64,000 bases of DNA, taken from positions 268,859-332,858 of the forward strand of contig CALWOX010000002.1 in assembly GCA_944383265.1 (NCBI GenBank), in the 5' to 3' direction. A model generated the notes under the pieces. That model did not search any database. It was not told where the DNA came from and saw only the letters and a list, made by a program, of their open reading frames with translations. This document shows positions 45,904 through 55,788 of the stretch, piece by piece (within the stretch, counting starts at the first letter, position 1; each line of letters starts with the position of its first letter). A program made the translations under genes and the position numbers. This DNA is from an uncultured Lachnospiraceae bacterium. Its GTDB lineage: Bacteria; Bacillota; Clostridia; Lachnospirales; Lachnospiraceae.

Positions 45904-46716
45904 CTATATATGCAATATATTTACCGCAAAGCTTATGGCATAATATATGGCGGGGGCCGTAAAAAGCATTGAATCGAATCTGTCAAGTATGCCGCCATGC
46001 CCCGGTATAATCCTTCCGTAGTCCTTTATATTGTGATTTCTCTTTATGGCGGAAGCGGCGAGATCCCCTATCTGAGATATGACAGCTCCCACGCCGCATG
46101 CAAACACACATGAAAACATCGGAGACTCTATACCCATATCATCAGAAAAGAAATACGCAAAAAGCGCTCCCAAAAGAGCTGCCCCCAAAACGCCTCCTAT
46201 TGCCCCCTCCCAAGTCTTTTTAGGGCTCAGGGAAGGGGTCATCTTGTGTCTTCCGAGAAGCATGCCCGCACAGTATGCCGCCGTATCACAGCCCCATGAG
46301 CTCAAAAATATAAGCCACACAAGATACTTTCCGTCAGGCAGCTGTCTCGTAAGATATAGATAGCTCATCATGACGGAAACATAGCATACGCCAAAAAAGC
46401 CTGCTGTTATCTCCTCTGTTTTATACTCCGGGAAGGTGATAACATAGGCCGCCATAAATACCATCAGGGTCGCGGTTATCATCGCAGCCATATAGCTTCT
46501 TCCCTCGAACCATATCAAAAGATAATATACGATAGAGCTCATATAACCTATAGCCGCTATGGATTTGTGATCTATACCCAATGCCCTGTAAAGCTCAAAC
46601 TGCCCTATAAGAGATATTATAAGGCTTGTAATGAAAAGTGGTATGCCTCCGAGGCCTACCACCAAAACAGCAAGGATCACAAGGATTATTCCGCTTACAA
46701 GTCTCTTGCCGAACAT
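45904..46716 (-). CDS. cdsA: Phosphatidate cytidylyltransferase
   Basis: Makes CDP-diacylglycerol for phospholipid synthesis in the membrane. The 270 residues contain about seven to eight hydrophobic segments and the C-terminal CdsA signature (KKTWEGAIGG ... GHGGILDRFDSMLF). It lies 4 bp after uppS and 28 bp before dxr, in the usual Firmicutes order. Confidence 0.94.
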   Translation of the reverse strand: MFGKRLVSGIILVILAVLVVGLGGIPLFITSLIISLIGQFELYRALGIDHKSIAAIGYMSSIVYYLLIWFEGRSYMAAMITATLMVFMAAYVITFPEYKTEEITAGFFGVCYVSVMMSYLYLTRQLPDGKYLVWLIFLSSWGCDTAAYCAGMLLGRHKMTPSLSPKKTWEGAIGGVLGAALLGALFAYFFSDDMGIESPMFSCVFACGVGAVISQIGDLAASAIKRNHNIKDYGRIIPGHGGILDRFDSMLFTAPAIYYAISFAVNILHI

Positions 46717-46720
46717 CTTA

Positions 46721-47449
46721 TTAAACTCCTCCGAACCTTCTGTTTCTCTTATTATATGCCTTTATTGCGTTTATCAGCTCGGCTTTGTTAAAGTCGGGCC
46801 AGTAGAGATCTGTTATATATATCTCCGAGTAGGCAAGCTGCCAAAGCAGGAAATTGCTTAAACGAAGCTCACCCGAAGTCCTTATGAGAAGATCGGGATC
46901 GGGCATTCCTGCTGTGTCCAGATATTGAGAAAAATCCTCCTCCGAAAAGCTCTCCGAAATATCTCTTTTGCCTTCCTTCACATCATCGCAAAGTGCTATG
47001 GCCGCTCTCCTTATCTCGTCTCTGCCTCCGTAGTTTACGGCTATGACAAAGGTGAGGCCTGTAGCCTCGCAGGTCTCCCTCTCAAGGCGGTTTATTCCCT
47101 CTATTATATCCTTGGGAAATCTTCGCCTGTCTCCTATCATCTTAACTCGCACATTGTTTTTCGTTGCGACATCCAAAAGCCTGACCATGTAATAGCGAAA
47201 GAGCTGCATAAGAGCCCCTACCTCCTCCTCGGAACGCTTCCAGTTCTCGGTGGAGAAGGCATAAACAGTGAGATATTTAAGTCCTATCCTTGCGGCGTCC
47301 TCAACTGTCCTTTCAACAACAGTACATCCCTGTCTGTGGCCGAAGGTCCTGGGAAGGCCGCGTTTTTTCGCCCAGCGGCCGTTCCCGTCCATTATTATCG
47401 CTACATGCTCAGGTATTATCAAATCCCTTAACTCTGTATTTTCTTCCAT
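46721..47449 (-). CDS. uppS: Undecaprenyl diphosphate synthase
   Basis: cis-Prenyltransferase that supplies the lipid carrier for cell wall synthesis. The 242 residues include the catalytic start MDGNGRWA (D21 region), GHRQG and the C-terminal RTSGELRLSNFLLWQLAYSE region (key residues RTSGE, LSNFLLWQ). It starts 9 bp after frr and ends 4 bp before cdsA. Confidence 0.95.
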   Translation of the reverse strand: MEENTELRDLIIPEHVAIIMDGNGRWAKKRGLPRTFGHRQGCTVVERTVEDAARIGLKYLTVYAFSTENWKRSEEEVGALMQLFRYYMVRLLDVATKNNVRVKMIGDRRRFPKDIIEGINRLERETCEATGLTFVIAVNYGGRDEIRRAAIALCDDVKEGKRDISESFSEEDFSQYLDTAGMPDPDLLIRTSGELRLSNFLLWQLAYSEIYITDLYWPDFNKAELINAIKAYNKRNRRFGGV

Positions 47450-47458
47450 TACACACCT

Positions 47459-48013
47459 TTAGACTGTCATGATATCCTTTGACTTGTTCTCTACAACAAT
47501 ATCTATGTCCTTGATCATCTTGTCAGTGAGCTTCTGAATATCCTTATCAGCCTGCTTTACATCATCCTCTGTCATGTCGCCGTTCTTTTCCATCTTCTTG
47601 ACAGCGTCATTGGCATCTCTTCTGATGTTCCTTATGGCCACCTTGGCCTCCTCACCTGTCTTCTTTACCTGCTTTGCAAGTTCCTTACGTCTGTCCTCTG
47701 TAAGCTCGGGGAATACAAGACGCACACAGGTTCCGTCGTTTGTGGGGTTGATGCCTATATCAGACATATTTATAGCCTTCTCTATCTCCTTTATAAGGCT
47801 CTTCTCCCAAGGCTGAATGAGGATAACTCTGGCCTCGGGAACCGAAATATTTCCTACCTGCTGCATGGGGGTGGGAGTTCCGTAATAATCAACCTTTATC
47901 TTATCCAATACATGAGGGTTTGCTCTTCCCGCTCTTATGGAGGAGAGCTCGCTCACAAGATTGTCATAAGACTTTTTCATCTTCTCCTCATATTTCTTTA
48001 ATTCCTCTGTCAT
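47459..48013 (-). CDS. frr: Ribosome recycling factor
   Basis: Splits post-termination ribosomes with EF-G. The 184 residues match the family length exactly when started at the ATG 48013 (MTEELKKYE), which has GGAGGTG upstream; the frame itself is open to 48043. Motifs SIRAGRANPHVLDKI and VRLVFPELTEDRRKEL (key residues RAGRA, PELTEDRR) are typical. It sits between pyrH and uppS. Confidence 0.95.
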   Translation of the reverse strand: MTEELKKYEEKMKKSYDNLVSELSSIRAGRANPHVLDKIKVDYYGTPTPMQQVGNISVPEARVILIQPWEKSLIKEIEKAINMSDIGINPTNDGTCVRLVFPELTEDRRKELAKQVKKTGEEAKVAIRNIRRDANDAVKKMEKNGDMTEDDVKQADKDIQKLTDKMIKDIDIVVENKSKDIMTV

Positions 48014-48074
48014 AATACACCTCCGCTTTTCCCGCCTTTCCAATAAGGAGGGATCGTATTTATTCTCAAATATT

Positions 48075-48782
48075 TTATTCCGCAGTTATTATCGTTCCGT
48101 CGATCTTTCCGTTAAGGGCATCCGTGATGCTGTTTTCCTTATTGAGCGAAAAAACAGCAAGGGGCATATGGTTTTCCATACAAAGTATGGAAGCCGTCAT
48201 ATCTATTACCTGAAGCTTTCTCTCCACAACCTCTGTTATTGACAGGCTGTCAAACTTCTCAGCATCGGGATTTTCCCTCGGATCGCTGTCATATACGCCG
48301 TCTACAGCCTTTGCAAGAAGTATGCTGTCCGCCTCTATCTCGATGGCTCTTAAGGCTATTCCGCTGTCAGTGGAGAAGTAAGGATGTCCTGTACCTCCCG
48401 CAAAAAATACGACATATCCGTCGCAAAGAGCCTCCATTACCTTGTCCTTGTCGAAAATATCCACCATTCCGGGGATCTCAAAGGCACAAAAGACCTTCGT
48501 CTTCATTCCCTCGGTCCTGAATATTTCGGAAACGTAGATACAGTTCATGACTGTGGCAAGCATCCCTATCTGGTCCGCCTTAACTCTGTCAAAGGCCTTG
48601 TTTGAGCGGCCTCTCCAGAAATTTCCGCCGCCTATAACTATAGCGACCTGAACTCCGTTATCAACTGAAGCCTTTACCTGAAGGGCAACATTTTTTACTG
48701 TCGCCTCGTCAAAGCCTGTATGCTTTTCTCCCGCGAGAGCCTCTCCCGAAAGCTTAAGCATAACTCTTCTCGATTTGGTCAT
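48075..48782 (-). CDS. pyrH: UMP kinase
   Basis: Hexameric uridylate kinase (UMP to UDP), amino-acid-kinase fold. The 235 residues include LKLSGEAL near the N-terminus, VIGGGNFWRG for phosphate binding and GGTGHPYFSTDS in the UMP site. It is the first gene of the housekeeping run in this window. rpsB and tsf, the usual upstream neighbours, are absent; a HAD gene lies there instead. A -10-like TATACT lies about 40 nt upstream. Confidence 0.95.
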   Translation of the reverse strand: MTKSRRVMLKLSGEALAGEKHTGFDEATVKNVALQVKASVDNGVQVAIVIGGGNFWRGRSNKAFDRVKADQIGMLATVMNCIYVSEIFRTEGMKTKVFCAFEIPGMVDIFDKDKVMEALCDGYVVFFAGGTGHPYFSTDSGIALRAIEIEADSILLAKAVDGVYDSDPRENPDAEKFDSLSITEVVERKLQVIDMTASILCMENHMPLAVFSLNKENSITDALNGKIDGTIITAE

Positions 48783-48842
48783 ACTGCCTCCTCTTTAGCT
48801 ATCACAATTTTGTAAAAAGTATACCATATAGGCATTGGAAAG

Positions 48843-48879
48843 AAAAGCCCGGCTTTTTTAATTTTCAGCCGGACTTTTT
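48843..48879 (-). terminator. Terminator after the HAD hydrolase gene
   Basis: Minus-strand stem AGTCCGGCT/AGCCGGGCT (one G-U pair), AT-rich loop, then TTTTCTTTCC. It ends the HAD transcript before pyrH. Confidence 0.78.
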
Positions 48880-48898
48880 CTTAAATTTATACTTAAAT

Positions 48899-49657
48899 CT
48901 AACTGTTCATTATATCGTAAATGCACTCCGCTACGCTCTTTACAGTCCTTTTTGTTTTTTTCTTTACCTCTTCATCCGAGTAATCAAAGGTATAGGAATT
49001 CTCAACCGCCTCAAACATGCTTATGTCATTGTAGGAATCGCCTATTACAGATATGTCGCCTTCCTTAACGCCTAAAATATGTGCGGCCTTAAGCACTGCC
49101 GCTCCCTTTGAGCAGCCTTTTTTACATATATCCACATACACCTGATTCTGAAAAACGGCAAATTCCTCTCCCCACTTGTCTTTAAGCCTTTCGGCCTCGG
49201 CACATGCACAAGCCTCGTCCCACAACTTAAGACTGATACTGTAAATTTCGTCATTTATCTCATCAATAGAGTTTACGGGCTTTTTCCCCTTCAGATCTCT
49301 GTCCACAAATCTTAAGGCATAGGTGTCATTCTTACAGTAGATTATAATGTCGTCCTTCCTTGTAAGCTCGGCATAGAGCTCAAGGAGCCTTGGCTTCGAG
49401 AGAGTGTTCTCTTCAATTATGTTAATGTCTCTGTCATATATGGCCCCACCTGAATTTACAACGTAAAAATCCGCCCTGATATTTCCTATGACCTCGCCGG
49501 ATGCGGTATGTATACCGCGGCCAGTGCTTACGCCAAAGAGATTCCCCGAGTTTTGAAAATCAGCTATAGCCTTTATATCTTCATCCTTTATGTATACCTT
49601 ACCATTTTCATTTTTAAAAAGCAGGGTGAGGTCCAGATCACTTGCCAAAAGTTTCAT
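48899..49657 (-). CDS. HAD-superfamily phosphatase, Cof-like (IIB)
   Basis: A 252-residue cytosolic hydrolase with motif I DLDLTLL (8-14), motif II near STGRG, and motif III/IV GDSYNDISMFEAVENS (key residues GDSYND). The cap region lies between. Substrate unknown; the family mainly acts on sugar phosphates. Its first bases overlap the upstream membrane protein gene by 20 bp, so the two are co-transcribed. The first nucleophile is D8, with D10 as general acid, both present. Confidence 0.85.
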   Translation of the reverse strand: MKLLASDLDLTLLFKNENGKVYIKDEDIKAIADFQNSGNLFGVSTGRGIHTASGEVIGNIRADFYVVNSGGAIYDRDINIIEENTLSKPRLLELYAELTRKDDIIIYCKNDTYALRFVDRDLKGKKPVNSIDEINDEIYSISLKLWDEACACAEAERLKDKWGEEFAVFQNQVYVDICKKGCSKGAAVLKAAHILGVKEGDISVIGDSYNDISMFEAVENSYTFDYSDEEVKKKTKRTVKSVAECIYDIMNS

Positions 49658-50222
49658 TCTTCCGTTTTTTATTCCTTCCCGTCAAATATATCGCTGTTCC
49701 CAAGATCACAAACAGAGAGTAGCTTAAAATCTCTCTTTGAAAAAGCACTATAAAAAACATATATATATTGTTTAAGAATTCTCCCATATCAAATGAGCTC
49801 GAATATGGTGCTCCCGCATTGCCGGTTATAAAGATAATATAACCGATCATGGTTTTCATATGCAAAGCACAATAAGGCAGCATAAAAATAAAATATATCA
49901 AGGAAACTGTCTTTACTGATATGTTTACTATTCTCGTTATCCTACCCTCGGGCCTTTTTCCGTTTGTAAATAAGACTATAAGCTTACATCCGAGATAACC
50001 CGCAGCAAGCAAAAATGCCGGGTAAATTAAAAGTATTATTTGTAACCCGAGCTGAGTAGTTAAAAAATACCTTCTCGCAAAGTCTGATACAGCAGATATT
50101 ACCACATCCGAAATAATATATAAAAGGATCAGAGCTAACAACAAAAAAACTGTTGCCCTCAATTCATGCTTGCGCATGTCATAGGTTTTTTCTATGTCTT
50201 TTCTGAATGTAACCTCCTCCAT
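49638..50222 (-). CDS. Uncharacterised membrane protein
   Basis: I do not recognise this 194-residue protein. It has about five hydrophobic segments (about 23-45, 55-80, 100-125, 140-165 and 165-185), an N-terminal charged stretch MEEVTFRKDIEK and a basic tail GRNKKRKNETFGK. It overlaps the HAD gene start by 20 bp and is preceded by GGAGG-like sequence. No catalytic motif is visible. Confidence 0.7.
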   Translation of the reverse strand: MEEVTFRKDIEKTYDMRKHELRATVFLLLALILLYIISDVVISAVSDFARRYFLTTQLGLQIILLIYPAFLLAAGYLGCKLIVLFTNGKRPEGRITRIVNISVKTVSLIYFIFMLPYCALHMKTMIGYIIFITGNAGAPYSSSFDMGEFLNNIYMFFIVLFQREILSYSLFVILGTAIYLTGRNKKRKNETFGK

Positions 50223-50300
50223 TTTTTCACCTCCGCTGTCAGATACTAATTACCGCATAGGTTTGAATACAGTCCGGATACACATCATTTTAATTATTAT

Positions 50301-50804
50301 TTAAACCTCAATATAATACAGGCATATATCCTCAAAATGCCCGTCCTTCATCCTGAATCCCCCTGGTACTGTACCCAGAAGATGAAAGCCCAGTCTCTCA
50401 TAGAGATGCCTTGCATGTATGTTTGATGCAACAACAGCATTAAACTGTAAGATCTTAAACCCAAGCTCTCCGGCCGCCTTTATGCAGTCCTTAACAAGCT
50501 TCTCACCTATATGGAGCCCCCTGCATTTTGAATCTACCGCATAGCTTGCGTTGCTCAGATGTCCGCATCTTCCTACGTTATTAGGATGGAGGATGTACAT
50601 ACCGAGTATCTCCCCCGTATCCTTGTCCTCCGCCACAGCGCATCTTGACTGGGCTGCGAAAAACTCCTTTCCCGTCTCCGGTGTAAGGCATTCCTCCTGA
50701 GGGAAGGCTATGCCCTCCTCTACCACTTCATTCCAGATCTCTGTCATCCTTTTAAGGTCCGCCTCTTTATATCCTCTTACGATTATATTTTTTGTGTCAC
50801 TCAT
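50301..50804 (-). CDS. GNAT-family N-acetyltransferase
   Basis: A 167-residue acetyltransferase using acetyl-CoA. The fold is evident from the N-terminal IIVRGYKEADLKRMTEIW, the acetyl-CoA pyrophosphate loop CRGLHIGEKLVKDCI (key residues RGLHIGEKL) and the C-terminal NIHARHLYERLGFHLLG. It resembles the phosphinothricin-type branch in general form, but the substrate cannot be set. It overlaps the upstream small membrane gene by 8 bp. Confidence 0.85.
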   Translation of the reverse strand: MSDTKNIIVRGYKEADLKRMTEIWNEVVEEGIAFPQEECLTPETGKEFFAAQSRCAVAEDKDTGEILGMYILHPNNVGRCGHLSNASYAVDSKCRGLHIGEKLVKDCIKAAGELGFKILQFNAVVASNIHARHLYERLGFHLLGTVPGGFRMKDGHFEDICLYYIEV

Positions 50805-51159
50805 TTGTCCGATTCTCCTGTCTTCTGTCTTTTTTTAATGCTTTCAAACTATTTTCGATTATACACCAAATCAATATGACAGTCATTATTATTAAAGAAA
50901 ACTCTATTTTGTCATCAGTTTTTTCTGTAGTATTTACGGCATTTATGACGGCAACCGCATAAAGGAATACTATGACGGATATCTTTATATAAAGCTTTTT
51001 GATTGTCATAATTTCAGGAATGAATATGTATGTCAAGTATGCTATGACAAACCATCTGATATATTCGACACTGAATTTAAAAAACGGAACGGTTATGAGC
51101 ATTGCAACTATGATTGCGATAAGCTTTCCCCTTATTGTTTTTTTCATTTTATCTGTCAT
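50797..51159 (-). CDS. Small uncharacterised membrane protein
   Basis: 120 residues with about four hydrophobic segments (about 11-27, 32-45, 56-70 and 82-100) and a very charged tail KALKKDRRQENRTNE. Not recognised. It overlaps both neighbours (zinc-ribbon gene upstream, GNAT downstream), so it belongs to a compact three-gene set. Confidence 0.62.
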   Translation of the reverse strand: MTDKMKKTIRGKLIAIIVAMLITVPFFKFSVEYIRWFVIAYLTYIFIPEIMTIKKLYIKISVIVFLYAVAVINAVNTTEKTDDKIEFSLIIMTVILIWCIIENSLKALKKDRRQENRTNE

Positions 51160-51589
51160 TCATACCACACGCACCCTTCTCATGTTTGTCAGGAGCTGAA
51201 GGCAGCCTTCTCCCGCAGCTTTGACAGAATTTATAATCTGCTCCCACGCCTTCTCCGCAATAGGGACAAAAGTTCCCTAAGCCTCTTTCAAGTCCATCAT
51301 CTCTTCTCTCAGATCCTTCTGAAACAAATATATCGTTTAAAGGATCCGGCTCCTCACTGCTGTCTGTTATATCAAAGCTTGAATATCTGTTTTTACCTGC
51401 GGCATTTTTATAATTGTATACAAGCTGTACTATCCCCATTATCACGAACATTACTCCGAATATAGGAAAAAACACAGGTGCTCCCATAGAAGCCGCCATT
51501 ATAGTCCAAAATATTCCGAATATTACTGCAAAGGCTGAGCCCATGGCTCCCATTGCCGAGGGGCCTCGCCCCGGTTTTATGCTTTTCAT
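51149..51589 (-). CDS. Membrane protein with C-terminal zinc ribbon
   Basis: 146 residues: two hydrophobic segments (about 14-35 and 38-60), an acidic linker, then a zinc-ribbon FCPYCGEGVGADYKFCQSCGRR (four cysteines in two CxxC pairs). Proteins of this layout are common in clostridia and have no assigned role. It overlaps the next small gene by 11 bp. Confidence 0.75.
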   Translation of the reverse strand: MKSIKPGRGPSAMGAMGSAFAVIFGIFWTIMAASMGAPVFFPIFGVMFVIMGIVQLVYNYKNAAGKNRYSSFDITDSSEEPDPLNDIFVSEGSERRDDGLERGLGNFCPYCGEGVGADYKFCQSCGRRLPSAPDKHEKGACGMNDR

Positions 51590-51665
51590 AGTGTTAAACC
51601 TTCTTCCCCCTGTTTTTTTGCAACATATGGTTTACATACATTACTCATTCAACCCGGTTAAACAT

Positions 51666-53222
51666 TTAATCTCCCCAATAATAGAGTCCCAACAAATAAC
51701 CTTTCTCATTAAACTCCGGAGCATTTCCTGAATAGGCCGAGGTCATACTTACATCCTCCTCATCAAAGTCCATATGCCTCCATCCCCCTGCAGGTGAATT
51801 TTCATCATCTGAATTCTTTTGGAGGGGAAAATAATTTCCGTATTCCTCCTCAGCTCCCTTCATGACATATATTTTCCCCAAATATACATCCTTAAAAATA
51901 GTGTCCGCACTGTTATGCCAAAGTGAATAATGTCCTAAGTGGGGCTCGTATGCAAGGAAATAGGACATGCCTTCTTCACTGCTGTTATCAGGGTCATAGA
52001 GTACACAATCTCCATAATTAGGAATTTCGCACCTTTTCATTATACGCTTTTCTCCGGTAAGCTCATTTATAATTACCTCTGCTTCTCCGTTATTTTCAAT
52101 GACTTCAATATACTGCTCAGGCGTTACCGAGACAGGAAGCGCTATCCTTCCGTTGGCCTCATAATATATTCCCTTATCCGTTGCATTTCGAGGATCGGAG
52201 TATATCTCCACATATACTTCTCCATAATCCGGAATGAGTTCCTTATAAGGAGCTTCCTCCAAAGCATCCAAAGCCTCTCTTTCTTCCTTTACCTTTTTAT
52301 CGTAGTATTCCGGGTCTTCCGAATACTCCGCCTCTATTGCCTTCAAAAATTCAATATTTCTCTTTTCCAAAAGCGTAAAAACCGAATCGTCAAATTCAGA
52401 AGGAGATATCAATGCTATGTACCATGGTTTTTCCGAAAAATAATCTCTCAAGCTTTCTGTATCGAATGCTCTGCCATAAATGGCATAAAACTGATTTCTC
52501 AAAAGCTTAAGCTCATCTGCCGTCATTCCTATAATATCAGCTCTGTTTAACGGCCTGTCCAAGACGTAAGGCATCAGAAGCATATCGTATGAATAATACT
52601 CACCGCAGCCTTCCAAAGGATCCTGCTCAGCATAAGCTTCATCAGTCGTATATTTTTCACTTTCTTCAGTCAGGTTCTCAAGCGGCGCATAGGATATGAT
52701 GATTTTTCCTGACGGAGCTTCAGACATATCAAGCTTATATCTTTCTCCGACTCTGTTCCATGGACTCAGATCATATGCCATATACTCCGTGCTTTTGTCA
52801 TTGAATCCGATTTCAAAACGTCTTGTTGTAGTTGATCCTGACCAACCACTTTCTTTCTCATAAACCCATACCTTAAGCGTGTTTCAGTTTCTCATATCTC
52901 CGGGCTCGATAGTTATTTTATAAAGTGCATCCCCCGCCTTAAAATAATCTCCGCATATCGCTCGTGCTTCGTCACTGAGATCATCTGTATAATCCACTCT
53001 TTCAGATAAATCAATTTCCGTTTTTCTGTCATCTTCAATTGTCGTTCCTTCATATGCGGTTTCATCATTTGCTGCTGTTTCCTTTACTTCTTCTGCTTCC
53101 TCCCCTACATACGAAAATGGCGCGCAGGCGGAAACAAGCACCGCACAGCACGCCATTTGAACACAAAGCATTAAAAAGCCTTTCGTAATCTTTAATTCTC
53201 TTAATCTGCAGGATCTACTCAT
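51666..53222 (-). pseudogene. YARHG-domain lipoprotein gene interrupted by an in-frame TGA
   Basis: Two consecutive open stretches (52884-53222 and 51666-52781) are in the same frame and separated only by TGA at 52884-52886; the codons between that TGA and the ATG at 52779-52781 are all sense. The joined 518-residue product would have a signal peptide with lipobox VSAC, an acidic linker and, in the second part, a YARHG domain (LKLLRNQFYAIYGRAF). The TGA lies in the context GDMRN-stop-NTLKVW. A TGG-to-TGA mutation is the simplest view. Sec insertion is possible in this organism, but I see no convincing SECIS hairpin. The start at 53222 follows GGGGGAG. Confidence 0.65.
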
Positions 53223-53331
53223 AGAAACTCCCCCTTTCACAAATGCGGAAAGAAAAGCCATTATCCGAGTTTACAACATTCTCCTAATCAGATTATAGAA
53301 TATTTTGTGTCCTAATCCTATTAATTTAATC

Positions 53332-54354
53332 TTACGATTCGGCTACGATTTGCTCAATTACAGCATCAACATATTCCCTTGTAGTCGCACTGCCTGAAAG
53401 GTCGGGAGTCAGATGCTTTCCCTCGGAAAGTACAGCATTTACAGCTTTCCTTATCCTGCCCGCACACTCATTTTTTTCCATGTACTCAAGCATCATGCAG
53501 GCTGAAAGAAGGAAAGCTGTAGGATTGGCTATACCCTTTCCCGCTATATCAGGAGCGCTTCCGTGTACCGCCTCAAACATTGCATAGCCGTCCCCGAGAT
53601 TTGCCGAGGGCAGAAGTCCCAGGCCGCCTATAAGTCCGCTTGCAAGGTCTGAAAGGATGTCCCCGTAAAGGTTTGGCATTACCATAACGTCAAACTGCTC
53701 GGGACGCATCACCATCTGCATGGCCGCATTATCAACTATCTTATCGTCAGCCTCAATGTCAGGATACTCAGTGGCTATCTCATAAAAAATATCCCTGAAC
53801 ATCCCGTCTGATATTTTCATGATATTTGCCTTGTGTATGCAGGTCACCTTTTTTCTGCCCTGTTTTTTTGCATATTCAAAGGCATCCTTTATGATCCTCT
53901 CGGAGCATTTCCTTGTAATTATCTTTATGGAATGGGCTGTGTCCTTGTCCACAAGCTCCTCCACACCCGCATAGAGATCCTCCGTATTCTCTCTGAATAT
54001 TACCAGATCCACATTTTTAAAGGGTGTATTTAAAGCAGGATTTGACTTTGCAGGCCTTATATTCGCATAAAGGTCATATTTTTTCCTAAGCATTACATTG
54101 AGAGAGCGAAAGCCCTTTCCCACAGGTGTGGTTATAGGAGACTTAAGGAGAACTCCTGTCCTCTCAAAAGACTTAAAGCCCTCTTCGGGAATAAGTTCAC
54201 CGTGGGCCTCATACTCCGCCTCTCCTACATTAAATATCTCATATGACAGTCCTGCTCCCGCCTTGTCAAGTATCTCTATTACCGCATCTGTTATCTCAGG
54301 GCCAATTCCGTCTCCCTTAAAAACAGTTATTGTATTTTTCTTTTCATCTTTCAT
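53332..54354 (-). CDS. icd: NAD-type isocitrate dehydrogenase
   Basis: Oxidative decarboxylation of isocitrate to 2-oxoglutarate. The 340 residues belong to the isocitrate/isopropylmalate dehydrogenase family: [39 protein letters not shown] (the FRSLNVxLR and YANIRP segments favour NAD-IDH over LeuB), [12 protein letters not shown] and the metal-site [10 protein letters not shown]. It is the last gene of the aconitase-citrate synthase-IDH set, 36 bp downstream of citrate synthase. Isopropylmalate dehydrogenase is less likely given the neighbours. Confidence 0.88.
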   Translation of the reverse strand: MKDEKKNTITVFKGDGIGPEITDAVIEILDKAGAGLSYEIFNVGEAEYEAHGELIPEEGFKSFERTGVLLKSPITTPVGKGFRSLNVMLRKKYDLYANIRPAKSNPALNTPFKNVDLVIFRENTEDLYAGVEELVDKDTAHSIKIITRKCSERIIKDAFEYAKKQGRKKVTCIHKANIMKISDGMFRDIFYEIATEYPDIEADDKIVDNAAMQMVMRPEQFDVMVMPNLYGDILSDLASGLIGGLGLLPSANLGDGYAMFEAVHGSAPDIAGKGIANPTAFLLSACMMLEYMEKNECAGRIRKAVNAVLSEGKHLTPDLSGSATTREYVDAVIEQIVAES

Positions 54355-54390
54355 ATCCTTTGTACACTCAGCCTTCCGTTATCTCACTAT

Positions 54391-55731
54391 TTATCTGTTT
54401 TCCATCGGCACATAATCCACCTTTTCACCTACATACTTTGTTGCAGGTCTCATTATGCGTCCGTCATAAAGCTTATTCTCAATGTTATGAGCTACCCATC
54501 CCACTATCCTTGAACATACAAAGAGTGGTGTATAAAGATCTCTGGGTATATCAAGCATGCTGTAAGCAAAGCCGCTGTAAAAGTCCACATTGGTAGGGAG
54601 AGGCTTTCCCTTTCTCTCCTTCATAAGGGCCTTTGCTTCATTTTCAAATCTCTTGTAAAAATCCAGCTCCTTTTCCTTTCTTTTCTCCGCCGCGACCTCC
54701 TTTAGGCACTCATAAAGTATTTCCGCTCTGGGGTCTGAAATGGTGTATACCGCATGTCCGAAGCCGTAAATAAGTCCCGTTTTGTCGTAAAGCTCTCCGT
54801 CGGCAACCTTCCTTACAGCCTTTCTTATTTTTTCGTCGGAGGCATCATAGCCGCCCGTCTCCTCAAGCACCGCGTCCATCATTTCCGCCGCCTTTATATT
54901 CGCACCTCCGTGTCTGGGCCCCTTGAGAGAGCCTATGCTTCCCGCCACAGTGGAATAAAAATCCGTTCCTGTTGAGGATATCACAACATTTGTAAAGGTC
55001 GAGTTGTTTCCTCCGCCATGATCCGCATGGAGCATCAGCATCGTATCAAGAAGCCTTGCCTCCTTCTCTGTAAATCGCTGATCCTTTCTTAAAAGGCTCA
55101 GGAAGTTTTCGGCTATTGAGAGATCTTTCTTTGCATAGTGTATGAAAAGGCTGTCCCTGTCATAGATATGGACCTTGCTGCGATATGCGTAGCAGGCAAT
55201 GGCAGGAAGCCTTGCTATAAGGCTTATACCCTTTATAAGCGTGTCATAGACCTCTGTATTATCAGGCTCCTCGTCAAAATTGTAGAGCGAAAGGACAGCA
55301 CTTTGGAGCTTGTTCATAAGATTTTTTCCGGACATCCTGAGAATGCTTCCCTCCACGAATTCATCAGGTATCTCATAAAATCCGCTTAAGGCTCTGCAGA
55401 ACCTTTCAAGCTCATCCTTTTTAGGGAGATAGCCGAAAAGGAGCAGGAAACACACCTCCTCGTAGCCGTATCTTCTCCCCTTTCTGCCCTTTACAAGCTC
55501 CTCAACGTCAACGCCTCTGTAATAGAGCTTTCCGGGTATCGCCTTTATTCCCTCCTCGGTCTCCTCATATCCCACAACATCCGCAATTCGGGTAAGACCG
55601 ACGCGCACGCCTGTTCCGTCTTCGTTTCTGAGACCTTTTTTTACATTGTATTCCTTGTACCATTCATTAGGTATCTCAGTGTAATTCTGAGATTTCCCGT
55701 AAAACTGCGCCAGATAATTTCCTTCTGCCAT
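54391..55731 (-). CDS. gltA: Citrate synthase
   Basis: Condenses oxaloacetate and acetyl-CoA. The 446 residues have a longer N-terminal region than the short Gram-positive enzymes (start of the core at GKLYYRGVDVEEL). Catalytic histidines are visible in HADHGGGNNSTF and FGHAVYT, and the aspartate region in NVDFYSG. It starts 58 bp after the aconitase gene stop. A Re-type citrate synthase is ruled out because the Si-type histidines are present. Confidence 0.93.
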   Translation of the reverse strand: MAEGNYLAQFYGKSQNYTEIPNEWYKEYNVKKGLRNEDGTGVRVGLTRIADVVGYEETEEGIKAIPGKLYYRGVDVEELVKGRKGRRYGYEEVCFLLLFGYLPKKDELERFCRALSGFYEIPDEFVEGSILRMSGKNLMNKLQSAVLSLYNFDEEPDNTEVYDTLIKGISLIARLPAIACYAYRSKVHIYDRDSLFIHYAKKDLSIAENFLSLLRKDQRFTEKEARLLDTMLMLHADHGGGNNSTFTNVVISSTGTDFYSTVAGSIGSLKGPRHGGANIKAAEMMDAVLEETGGYDASDEKIRKAVRKVADGELYDKTGLIYGFGHAVYTISDPRAEILYECLKEVAAEKRKEKELDFYKRFENEAKALMKERKGKPLPTNVDFYSGFAYSMLDIPRDLYTPLFVCSRIVGWVAHNIENKLYDGRIMRPATKYVGEKVDYVPMENR

Positions 55732-55788
55732 ATATGTATCCTCCGATGTCCTGTTATTCCGTCTTTTACATTATCTGTAACTGATTTA

